This document shows positions 9,957 to 22,000 of a stretch of 64,000 nt of DNA, piece by piece. Position 1 is the first letter of the stretch; each line of letters begins with the position of its first letter. Source of the DNA: Leptidea sinapis (lineage: Eukaryota > Arthropoda > Insecta > Lepidoptera > Pieridae); NCBI RefSeq assembly GCF_905404315.1, contig NC_066266.1, forward strand, positions 7,137,501 to 7,201,500, written 5' to 3'. The position numbers were made by a program, and so were the translations under genes. Under the pieces are notes generated by a model, which saw only the letters and a list, made by a program, of their open reading frames with translations, had not been told where the DNA came from and searched no databases.

Positions 9957-11765
9957 TCATAGGTATTCCTGGTTATTAGCTTCTAGATAGTATTTTTTTA
10001 GCTTTACTTTGAAATTTTTCTTTTGCAGATATATATCTATTAGATCATTAGGTAATGTGTTTAATATCCTAGGTAATACATAGTTACAGGTTATTTTACC
10101 ATATACATTAATATATTTAGGTAGACAAAACTTATTTAGGTAGGCTAGTTTCCTCATATTTTGTTTTCTTTCATATTTCTTAACATTACAATATGTATTA
10201 TTATATTCTACAACTAAAATAGCGAATCTTATTTTAGAGTGTATCGACATAACATTACAATAGGAAAATAGGTCTTGGTGGTTATTAGTAAATTTATATT
10301 TAACATGGTTAGGCACAATGGTTTTAAGTAATCTTATTTGTAAGTTGTGAATTTTTTCTAAATATGTTTTATACGTTCTGCCATAACAGCACAACCCGTA
10401 TCCAACAACAGAGTCAGCCAGGGCAAGATATAATAGTCTCAAGATTTTGTAGTTCATTTTGTATTTAAGTATTGATAATCTAGAAAGTATTGACCTTAGT
10501 TTATTACATACAAGTTCTATATGAGGACCCCACGTAAAGTTATTGTGTATAATTAGCCCAAGGTACATATGTTCTTTCACTACATCCAGTGGTGTACAGT
10601 TTGTGCTGTTATGACTGGTATTATTGTGTTGGCAGTCGTGGCAGTGGGCTAATATTAAAGGTTTATATGAAGATTTGTTATGAGGGGATTCAATGCACAT
10701 CAACTTGGTTTTTTGCGCGTTATTGGCTAAACCAACATCGTGAGACCATTGCCACATAGCGTCGAAGTTTTCTTGGAGTTTTCTTTCTGCTATTTTAATA
10801 TCAGTGTGGGCCACAACTATACACGTGTCATCAGCAAACTGGTATACGGAGCCGTGTTTGAATAACCTGCACATATTGTTTACGTATATAAGGTATTCGT
10901 TCGTTGCGATTATCGAGCCCTGAGCAGTTCCTTGATCAGTTACAATCTTGTTACTGTAGTCGTTTCCAATCTTAACTCTTGTATTTCTATGTGAGTGGTA
11001 ACTTTTTAATAACTCTAGCAAGGGGCCTCGAATACCAGTCTGCTCAAATCTTTTATATAATACATTGTATTGTAGCATATCAAATGCCTTGCTGAAGTCA
11101 ATGAAAATAACGAGCACATGAAGTTTATTATTCAAATGGTCATTAATTTCATTTGCAAATTGACACAATAAATGAGAGGTACTCTTTCCTTTTCGAAATC
11201 CGAACTGTTTTTGATGTATTATATTGTTTTGTTTTAAAAAAGTTCTTATTTTATCTGCAATATACCTCTCAATTATTTTGTCAATGCACGATAATATTGT
11301 GATAGGACGGTAGTTATTACAATTGCCGTGGTCACCTTTTTTATAAATCGGTCTAACAATACCTATTTTTAAATCATCCGGGTACTTGGAGGTTGCAATA
11401 CTGGTATTAATTAAATGGGTTAGCACAGGTGTTATGTTTTTATTAATATTTTTTAAATCTATTGGTCTTATTCCATCTATACCTGGGCTTTTGTTGTTAT
11501 TTAAGATTAATAAATTAGGATTTATTATTTGCAGAAATAATGATCTATTGTGATTCTGCAACGGGATTAAGTTTTGAATAAAAACTTTTGCTTCAAATAA
11601 CAATTTTGAAGTGCAAGAATCAGTCCATATTAGATTATGAGACCTTCTTATCTTCAGATAACAATATATTGACGTTAATGTATTTTGGCTTTTGAAGTGC
11701 ATTTCATACAGTGCAAAAGTTGTACTCGCTTTAACCGCGACTTCGTCCGCGTGGAATTGTAACAA
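9957..11765 (-). CDS. non-LTR retrotransposon reverse transcriptase (5'-truncated)
   Basis: Long - strand frame, 602 residues. RT landmarks in order: NKSPGIDG (91-98), 'YKKGD' and 'NYRPITIL' (141-158), motif A FIDFSKAFD (221-229), motif B core GTAQGS (279-284), catalytic FADD (310-313), a QKTKLM motif D-like segment (351-356), YLGL (401-404), then a thumb with YGLCCYG (456-462). The usual LGP after QGS is replaced by IAT and the ND after LIYV by NN, so activity is doubtful. No endonuclease domain precedes it, and the first 20 or so residues are read from a Helitron end (11721-11760), not from the LINE. Jockey/CR1-like by motif style. A related, shorter tail is at 48366-48587. Confidence 0.85.
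   Translation of the reverse strand: MLQFHADEVAVKASTTFALYEMHFKSQNTLTSIYCYLKIRRSHNLIWTDSCTSKLLFEAKVFIQNLIPLQNHNRSLFLQIINPNLLILNNNKSPGIDGIRPIDLKNINKNITPVLTHLINTSIATSKYPDDLKIGIVRPIYKKGDHGNCNNYRPITILSCIDKIIERYIADKIRTFLKQNNIIHQKQFGFRKGKSTSHLLCQFANEINDHLNNKLHVLVIFIDFSKAFDMLQYNVLYKRFEQTGIRGPLLELLKSYHSHRNTRVKIGNDYSNKIVTDQGTAQGSIIATNEYLIYVNNMCRLFKHGSVYQFADDTCIVVAHTDIKIAERKLQENFDAMWQWSHDVGLANNAQKTKLMCIESPHNKSSYKPLILAHCHDCQHNNTSHNSTNCTPLDVVKEHMYLGLIIHNNFTWGPHIELVCNKLRSILSRLSILKYKMNYKILRLLYLALADSVVGYGLCCYGRTYKTYLEKIHNLQIRLLKTIVPNHVKYKFTNNHQDLFSYCNVMSIHSKIRFAILVVEYNNTYCNVKKYERKQNMRKLAYLNKFCLPKYINVYGKITCNYVLPRILNTLPNDLIDIYLQKKNFKVKLKKYYLEANNQEYL
11721..11760 (-). mobile_element. degraded Helitron 3' end (family H5)
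   Basis: Contains CGCGACTTCGTCCGCG, the inverse of the Helitron 3' hairpin CGCGGACGAAGTCGCG. The terminal CTAG has decayed to CTCG. Lies where the LINE reading frame begins, so it marks a TE-TE junction. Confidence 0.5.
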
Positions 11766-12574
11766 ATCAAATTCGATTGAGCAGCAAATTTTTTTTTAGA
11801 AAACTTTGCAAATAATGCAGATACAAACTGCTGCGACTGACTTTAAATTGCTTATTTCAATACATTTTTATAAACTACTTTATTTTGTTCTTCCATCCTT
11901 TGGTAAGATATAAAAAATTTGCGGCTTTGGTACTGGAAAGCACACCACATAAAGTATCCCACGTGAAAAATTATTTTCCTTAAAGTACTCCTGTTAGATG
12001 CTTTTAAGCGTTCGATTGATTAACTTTTAACCCTACACAGGAAAATTAAATCCAAATTTCAAAACGCTACAGCAAATATTTATTTATTTCTTTGATAATG
12101 ACGAGCTTCCATACAGATTCAACCCCTAATTCAATCCCTCCAAACCTCTTATTCACGACAAAAGACTATGTCCTTTCCCAAGTTTCTTTCTCTAGTCTGT
12201 ACTAAATTTCACACAAACAAACGTATAAACTTTTATAAACATACTGCTGATTCAATAAATGTAATACATAAATTATGATATTTTTTTAACGAATTAACAG
12301 TCAGCCTTTTTCGATTTATGAGTAAAAAATGCAATCTGACTTAACCAAAACACAAATAGTGTGATGGTAAGTTGGTGATATAGGAGATAACTACTAAGAT
12401 ATATGAAAGCCCTGACTATATTTATCTAATGTACAATTAAAGTATCCAGGATCAAATTTGATATATTTTATGTATCTCCTATCATAATAGCTAGTGTCGC
12501 TTAATTATCGCAATCTTTACGAGTTTTGTGGTACGAGGCACGCAGCTGTTGTGAAGCGCATGGCTGCTGAAATA
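11766..12574. other. no gene recognised
   Basis: AT-rich DNA. A weak inverted pair (ATAGGAGATA near 12380 and TATCTCCTAT near 12473) is present, but no complete element can be defined. Confidence 0.35.
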
Positions 12575-12918
12575 TACAGGGTGGTTTTTTGAGAAGGACG
12601 CTGATGACCAAGTCGGTAAGTTTGATAAGGGGGTCAGTTTTCTTCCGTATATATAATAAAACATAAAGTTTTACAAACCTTTAAGTTTCAGTAATAATTT
12701 TCTTTGCAATGATTGATTTTTATCAGCATTTTGAGTCCAATAATACAGGTAATTTTTTGAAAAATCGATTTCCGTCTCAAGTTCTAGATATTTTAGAAAA
12801 CAAATCTGCTGTTTTTGGTTTCTTATAAATCGAGCACAAGACTCCTTTCACAACTTTCCTCAAAATCTCGTAGTTTCCAACTTGGCCATCACCACCCTTC
12901 TCAAAAAACCATCCTGTA
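12575..12918. mobile_element. 344-bp Tc1/mariner-type MITE with TA duplication
   Basis: The ends TACAGGGTGGTTTTTTGAG and CTCAAAAAACCATCCTGTA form terminal inverted repeats, and the similarity continues inward for about 38 bp (GAAGG...GATG.CCAAGT). Flanked by TA on both sides (12573-12574 and 12919-12920). No transposase inside. Confidence 0.85.
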
Positions 12919-13189
12919 TATTGGTCAAAATAATCTGTTCATTTACGAGTCACTACTGCCTATATATAGTAGCGAATTTGTGAGCGTTTTTCGTGAGTGA
13001 CGAACCTATTACTATTTGGCCAAGGAAATCTCCAAGTCATGTTGCGTGGCTTACAGCATATTAAAGCCATTAAGGAGCACGTGTATCGCTCTAACCACAC
13101 ATTGTATGACGTTTCCCGCAACTTTCACCAACATGCAACACATACAACACTTAATTACCCCCATTACTGCGTGAATTTGTCGCAGGCGT

Positions 13190-13465
13190 AATTTCAAAAT
13201 TAGCTACGATTGTTGGACTTTATCGTTTCCTCTTGCGTTTCAAGGCGGACGTAGGTGTTGCGAATTGAGACTATTATAATCATGACTCGTAGGTTCTCGT
13301 AAATTTTCTTATCTGCGCCGATTTCATTATTATGTGACACTGCAACATACTTATGGGAAAGGGATTGTTTTAAAGACTTATTTATGCCTTCCGCAGATAA
13401 TTCTTAATATTTATGAATAAGAAGTAACGATTTTAGTGTTGAAATATAATTATGCTATAGTAATG
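13190..13465. other. no gene recognised
   Basis: AT-rich spacer between the MITE region and the SINE; nothing supportable. Confidence 0.3.
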
Positions 13466-13735
13466 ACACTATTTATTTATTTAATTTTTTTTTGACACAC
13501 TTTTACACAAATTATCTTGCCCCAAACTTGGCATAGCCTGTATTATGGGTACAAGACAACGATATATTCAATGCAATATACTTACTTAAACATACATAAA
13601 TATATATATAAACATCCATGACTCGGAAACAAGAATCTATATTCATCATACAAATGATTGCACCTACCGGGATTCGGACTCGGGACCTCTAGCTTAGTAG
13701 TCAGGGTCACTAACCAATCGGCTATCTGGGTCGTC
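13466..13735 (-). repeat. tRNA-derived SINE (family Sn)
   Basis: On the - strand: A-box region TAGCCGATTGGTTAGTGACC, B-box region GAGTCCGAATCCCGGTAGGT, then a body with GAGTCATGGATG and GGGGCAAGATAATTTGTG, ending GTGTCAAAAAAA. Other copies: 23431-23600, 50750-51040 (both -) and 60955-61183 (+). Confidence 0.8.
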
Positions 13736-13807
13736 TATGTAAAACAACCTCTATAAACATGTGAACAGCAACATGTGAACTAAAATTACAATTCGGTCCA
13801 TCATAAT

Positions 13808-14163
13808 TAGACAAATTATATATTCCTTCCAGTGAACTCCTAACTAATGGTCTTATTATAATGGGAATTCCTTCACGGAGTGCAGTTTAGTCCAACTTGA
13901 GTGATAGGATAGTTTTTATTTCGATTTGGGACCCATAATTATTTTTATTTCAAATATTTGTTTTGTATGGACATATTATTTTCCATGGGAGAATTTATTG
14001 ACGCACGGTTTGACAGTTCTGCTGTGAAACAATTTCATTATAACAACAGGGAGCATATTTTACGAAATAATTATTGATGTTATTACATCTTATTGAAAAT
14101 TCATAAAAAAAAAAACCGTATTTTGTTTATTATGTACATAATAACATCTGTCGGGTCAGCTAG
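13808..14163 (+). mobile_element. non-autonomous Helitron, family H4
   Basis: Follows the H4 layout: 'gaactcctaactaatgg', GGAGTGCAGTTTAGTCCAAC, GACGCACGGTTTGACAG, ATTTCATTATAACAACAGG, and a 3' end TCTGTCGGGTCAGCTAG (CTAG 14160-14163). The 5' end is degraded. The giant TAA tract starts about 100 bp further on. Confidence 0.75.
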
Positions 14164-14265
14164 TATACTATATCAAGTGAGAGTAGTGCAAATATATAAA
14201 AAATATAAAACGGTTAGGTATATGTACATATATCACACGACTGAATTGAAACAGATGAAGACTAG

Positions 14266-15154
<889 letters not shown>

Positions 15155-15212
15155 GTATGTAATACAATTATATTTTTTTGATCCAAACTCATAAAGAAAA
15201 CAGAAAATAAGT

Positions 15213-15605
15213 TCTAAACTTCCTGAAACGGCTAAACCGAGTTGTATGAAATTTTGTGTGAATGTCGAGTAGGTCTGAGAGTTGTTCAACATTTATTTTT
15301 CATTCCCAAAATGATAAGGATAATGCACGACAATTTTTTTATATTTATTTTAATTATGATTCAGCATTGAAAAATACATACAACTACAAATTTCCCTTCT
15401 ACGATCTACATCTATCCCATGCACAGATCCGCAATAGGGTTGCAAGATTGCAATCGAATACAATAATAATAATTGTAGTACGATAAATTTTGTGTACGTT
15501 ATATTTGGTAGGTCTGCGAATCGGTCGTCATCTATTTCTTAAACCCCAATAAAATTTAATTACTGAAATTCTTTATTTTACTTTATATGACAATACAACG
15601 TGTAA
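15213..15605 (+). mobile_element. degenerate Helitron, family H2
   Basis: Shares 'cctgaaacggct', GTAGGTCTGAGAGTTG, GATTCAGCATTGAAAAATAC and ACAACTACAAATTTC with other H2 copies, and ends near 'gacaatacaacgtgt', where the terminal CTAG is lost. Confidence 0.65.
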
Positions 15606-15960
15606 ACAACGGTCAATGAATCAACTAAAATACTAAATACAACGTCATCGTATAATTATATTTGTGTATTTGCAAGTAATTTTATTTTGATAAATTTTGC
15701 TCTTATATATATTAATTTGCACCAAAATAGCTTTTAACTGCAAAAATAACGGCCAATATAATATCTTTACCTAATAAATTTAAAATTTTAGTAATAATTG
15801 CTTGTAATCAATTATCTAGTAACTTTATAAAATAGCAGCGTAAAAATATATTTCTTGGAAAAAAATATAATTTGAACTGGTACTTCTGACTTATATATGT
15901 ACGTTTCTGCATCTTTAATTTTTGTGTAACATTTGGTTAAATCATTGTTTTTTTTTTTAG

Positions 15961-16007
15961 GAACAAGTTGCGCCAGTCGAGGAGCCCCAGGAAGACGAAA
16001 AAAGCAG
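15961..16007 (+). CDS. exon A (47 nt) of the Gln/Pro-rich protein gene
   Basis: A polypyrimidine run ending TTTTTTTTTAG precedes it, and GTAATT follows. Encodes EQVAPVEEPQEDEKS, an acidic stretch, and ends with two bases (AG) of a split Arg codon. Phase fits the next exon exactly. Starts in phase 0, so at least one upstream coding exon is expected. Confidence 0.65.
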
Positions 16008-19000
16008 GTAATTAATTATTATTTTTGATTTTAGTATATAGATTACTCCTATGTTCTATTATTACCTAGCTCAATTTTATATAGGTATTATTTAGGCTTA
16101 TTAGGTTTTACAAAGCTTAATAATAACACCTGTGTTATTATTGAAATGTCCTTAAACTTATCTCGTAAATTTCCTATTTCATTTAATAGCCTATAAAAAA
16201 TTGATTATTCCATTTATCTTGCTATATATTAAAAAATATACTGACATAGTCCAAATGATTGCGAAACTGAAGTGGCAGTGCAATGGACGTTCAGGTCAAG
16301 ATCGCCGGGATACATTGGACGAAGGCAGCGTCGGACCTATCGTCATGGAAATCTTTGGGGGAGGTCTATGTTCAGCAGTGGACGTGTTCCAGCTGATGAT
16401 GATGATGATGATGATGATATAAAAAAACGTAGATTAATCAACACATTATGTACCCACACCAATTAACAGTAACTTTATTTTTGTGAGCATGACAAGCCAT
16501 ACCATAATATGTCAGAAGTACTACAGTTCGGACAGAAGAGAGTTGAAACAGAAAGACTTTCTTGCACTGCTAGAAGTAGAGAGAACCGGGTGGCTAATTA
16601 TCCCACAATATCGATCATCGGTCCATCTTATAGGAGGCCTACCAAAACTGCGTCTTCCGGTACGTGGTCGCCAGGACGAGGACTTTACTGCCCCACCGCC
16701 CAACTGTACGTCGGACTATGTGTTTCGCAATCAATGTCTATGTGTAATTTTACACTGTGAGATACTTATGGCTGTTCCCAATATTCAGTCTATCTCTAAC
16801 TTGAGATAAAAATCTAAACTTATCGACGGTAACTCACCTTATCCGTGCACGTTGTCTGTCAATGAGACGACGCGGACGTATAGATTACCAGCGATATAAA
16901 GTTTGTATGGAAATTGCAATTCACGCGTCCCAATATAAGGCGATAAGAATGACTTATTGGGTATATTGGGACAGCTTCAGATTATTGACAGCTAATTACT
17001 GACAGTAGAAGGTAGTAATTTATTTCTATCTGTAGAAAGTAAGTTAATCTACGAACTTCTGTCATTTTGTACATCCAAGCTACAATAACCAGGGCGTTAC
17101 AAGCATACATATCCATATAATGTCATCATAATTAGACCACATTAGTTCCGCAAGGAATTACTGTACTTAAAACATTCCCATTACTTCCTTATTTAGATAT
17201 GTTATATATTAAAAATAAAATATACCATCAGTCATACATCTTTGTTCGGTTTGGTGTCGAGACACTTGGCCCGTGCGGCCCAGAGGCGCGGAGAATGTTC
17301 AAAATACTATCATCGCGCCTCAATAAGGCTACTGGAAACCCAAGCGCTGGCAGCTATCTCGGTCAACGGATCAGCCTAGCTATCCAACGCGGAAATGCTG
17401 CCAGTATTCTCGGTACGCTTCCACGTAATGATAGTTTTAATTTCATGTAGTCATAGTATTGAAAATATAGTTATAAGATTTGTTTTGTTTGAATAAATTA
17501 ATTATAAGTATCTTATTCATATCAGCCTTTAAAATAAAGCATTGCCCATTACACCGATAATAATTCACAAGTAATGATCTCATTACCCAATAATAATAAT
17601 AATAATAATAATAATAGTACACGGTTCGTTCGAGCTACCAACAAAGCCTTTTGAAATCCCAGTCCGTCGCACAAACGATAATTGACTCAGCCGGGTGCCT
17701 TTGCGTTAACTCAATAGTTTATTGGCTATTTAGCTAAGGATTTTCTGAAATAAGGTTAAGTTTAGTTATTGGTCTCAATAATATAGGCTAGCTCACAACC
17801 CGACCAAATAATTCGCATTCAATAAACGGTTATACTGAAAGAATACGCGTCATAAAATTATCTCTGCGTGTAATTCTAAATGTAAATTCAAATATTGTTA
17901 TTCAAAATAGGATGTGACATCACTTATTGAAAGTCAAAAACTACCACCTATTCCGAAAAGACTCATCAGACCTGAGAAGAATGGGCGCAACAAACTCAGC
18001 GGGCTTTTTTTTCTTCAATAATGTAAACTAAGTAATGTTGTACATTTAAACTTATTATTAAATAGCCTGAGGGCGGCCGGTCCACAAAAACGTCTCTTTT
18101 AACAATTCTTTTGAATATCGTAATACTTTTGGTTTGAACATTTTCTGGGATCTTCTTGTATAAGCATATGCCTACATCGCCCTACAAAAGACTTACTAGC
18201 TCGACTTAGCCGAGTAGTAGACATAACAATTTTAAAATTGAACAAATTAATTGATAATACTGTCAATAGACTCAACCGATACCTACACTTTACTACGGGC
18301 AGACGGGCAAGAGGCTCATGTGATGGGAATTGGTGAGCCAACCACCCATGGACATCCACAACACCAGGATCAAGGGAAGAGTTGCTGTTCTTACGCTCCC
18401 ACTTCATGCAACACGTCGTGTGCACTTATTTCGGATAATTTACCTAGCCCCCATAAATGTTACATAATCTATCTATCTATCTATCTATATATATAAAAAT
18501 GAATGGCTGTTCGTTAGTCTCGCTAAAACTCGAGAACGGCTGGACCAATTTGGCTAATTTTGGTCTTGAACTATTTGTGGAAGTCCAGGGAAGGTTTAAA
18601 AGGTGAATAAATAGGAAAATGCTGCTAAATTAAATAAAAACAACAAATTTGTTTTTCCTTTGATGTGTCCATACATCAATTCTATGAGAGAATTTATTGA
18701 CGCACGGTTTGACAGTTCTGCTGTGAAACAATTTCATTACGACGGCAGGGTGCATATTTTACGAAGTAATTTTTGATGTTATGATATATTATTGACAAAT
18801 TCATATAAAAACATTATTTTATTTATTATAAACAGAACATCGTCTGTCGGGTCAGCTAGTTAAAAATAAAAAATATTTCATTTGAATTTGGAATCTGTCA
18901 TTTTTATATGATTGTTCATTGAGTTTTCTCATTCCAATACATTGTACAATGCGATATTAAAATGGAGTGGGGTGATAAAGAGAACCAAAACGCTGTGATT

Positions 19001-22000
19001 GCATTGGATGCAATCTTCAAAACTCTCCATACGCGTGGTATTAGTAAAATTATGCTATTAATAGGTACAATGACACGTCCTCTGTTTTTCACAAAAAGAT
19101 CTGGCCATCCACGTAGTGTTCGTACGAAAATGGTTGTCAAAGCAGTAAGGGAAAGAATTCGATGAAATCCTGTCCGAAAGCGAAAGATTTTATCTCGGGA
19201 GATGAAGATAGCACCTAGAACCATGTCCCGACGATATTGAACTCAACGAATAATAAATCAAAGGGAAGATTAGAGACTATAGCACTCTAGAGCTTATAAT
19301 TATACGTGTGATGTTTTATTGCCTCAGTTTCATTGTTTTTATGAGAAATAGTGACGTAACGAGCAAGAACTTTATCTTATATTAAGTGATCATCGCCGCC
19401 CACATTCTCTTGTAACACAGGAGCGCTGTCTGCCATTTAGAAAAATGTACGCGGTTTTTTGAAGGTTCACATGCCGTATTGCTTTGTTTTCATGGAAGAA
19501 GGCTACTTCAAAACAGCACTGTAGAGGAACGCGACACATCCAGGTGTGGATGATACCGTGATTTGTGTCGTGCGAAGTTAGATATCGGCGGCAGGAATCA
19601 ATTCAAACAGCTCTTCGGAACACTCCCCGTGATAAATGCGGTAGAAGACACACAATGAAGCAACGTCTCTACACAACGCTAAGTGGTCTAGCCATTCACA
19701 GTGCACTGGATCTCAGACAACTCCGGCAACTTAGTCTCCTTCATTAATCCTAAAATTCGGAATCACAAATCGCGCTCGTGACTTTGAGACATAAGATTTT
19801 AAGACTGATTAACCTAGTAATTTCACTAGCTTGGACGCCCTCCAAACCGAAACACAATAATGCTTTGCACTTTATTGCTTCACCTAGCTCGCATCAGCAG
19901 CTAACATTCCATCTCGTCTTTTTTACTATTCTGAGGCCTTGCCCTGGTTTAAAGAACATAAATCAACGAAAGATCTCCCTTCTCTTTCAATCTCCTAGCG
20001 CTTTATAAAGTATCTATATCTTTCATTCCATAACTTCCTTTGTTATTGATTTATTTATCTTCACCTGCCAACAAATTCATTCGCTGGATTATTATAAAGA
20101 TTGCCTGGATATTATTGACTTAATATAAACAAATAGACTCACCATGGCCGATTAAAAGGTCGTCTAAAATGTCCAAGTGGCGATGTGTATACGTATTAAA
20201 TTTAAATATAACAGTAAACCATTCATTCAAATTAACACCGTATTTCGTAGGGGTAATGTTCAAAGTCTATTGTATACGTTCATAATACGCTCATTGATTG
20301 TGGTGCAAAATTTCGTTAGCGATGTATTTTGTTTAAGCAACTGAAATGTAATTATTAAGCAATATTATTAAAATCGTCAAGTTAATAACATAATTTTGTT
20401 AATTTAAAGGGACACTTACCTGAATACGTTACTCCATCCTTTTACAGCTTGGATATGCTGTTATTTTGACAGATTTTTACTGAACATTTTGTCATTGCGT
20501 GGCTTTGTTTTCAAAGCGCGGTTGAAACATTACTGAATGAAAACTCTGATTAATAGACGCTTAGGCAGAGTTTTGCTTCAAACTATTTTTGAGCATGATT
20601 GTGAATCTAGTTGTTCATTGTACGTTTATGCTGACAATTTATAAAACAAACCGAAGTTAATTATTGATTAAATAAAAGGACGTGTCTATTTCTATGTTTT
20701 TGATTTTTCTAATGATGTAGAAGTAAACGACAAACTGTTTAAATGTACCTGAAGTAATCCTACAATTTTGTATTAATATTTTAAATTTTAATATTTATAT
20801 TTATATTTAATTTCTGTTATAGAGGCCCTGATGAGTATCGCCCCGGACAAGTGATTTCCCTAAACGTACAAGAACTCCTGGATCTACAGCCTGAACGCAA
20901 AGCCCCTCTGCCAAGCAATCAGCAACTCCAACAAATATATTCCAACCCGCAACCAGAACATAAACAGAATCTGCAACCGTTTTACTACGTCGACCCACAA
21001 GCTAGCCGTCAGGTAATATATATTAAACTTAGTACAGATACCCTGGCTTTTTGGATACTTGGTACCCAGAGGAGACGTAGAAATGGCAGGATAATCCTGT
21101 TACCAGAAACTCTGCCTTATCTTTTTAAAATTAATGTTATCAAATTTTTTATAATCGCTAATAAAATGCATGCAAAATATCTTTATTTATTTATTACGTG
21201 TCTGTAAGGCATTGAGTGTTTGACGTTTGAGTATGTTTGTTTCACTTTACATTTATTGTAATTGAAATGATTTATAAAAACGATGAAGCTGTGAATGTTG
21301 ATTTAAAAGAGTGGCAATGAATTTCTGGCCACATCTTGTCATTGAAGCTCAACCATATCCGAAAGAATTTTTTAGACTTCAATCGTGTTATTTCTTTGAC
21401 CTACATGAATAAACATTTTCATTTGATTAAATTATGCTTATCACGAACTACTAGAAGCTCAAGCACTGGTACTTTATCTGCCACGGAATTGCATAACAAT
21501 ACAATCTATCACGTCTGTCTTCAAGAGGGTTAGGCACAAGATCTCCACTGGCTATGCTGAAGATATACTTTTCTCGTTTCTTAAATTCGTGTAAATCATG
21601 TGATACAAGCTCTCTCATTCTTGGCTCTGTTGATCTAAGCAAGGTTAAGAGTATCAATGAATCTTCATCATTAATATCAGTGATCTGAACACATTATCGT
21701 CGATCTTCACTGTATAACACTGGAACTGCGGTTCACTAATACTTTCAATATTTCTGCAATCAATTTTCTTTCAGTCACCATCAATATAAAACCAAATCAC
21801 TTTATTTTCTAATCCATTACAAAGAGATATCTTCATTCTTCTCCTTCTTCTTCTCCATCACAGGGTGTGATTAATGCAGCTAATGACAATAACGAATTTG
21901 GAGCCTTTTTTAGAATGGGGACATATAAGAATTTCATTATAATTTAACGAAATTCAAATATTTTTGTTCAAAATAGGATTGAAATCACTTATTGAATGTC

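Noticed and set aside
12815..13191. Two short + strand frames as a small gene
   Set aside because: The first overlaps the MITE's right end and the second has no motif or splice context.
18916..19224. 102-residue - strand frame
   Set aside because: Antisense shadow of the mariner-like N-terminal fragment, whose + strand reading has recognisable motifs.
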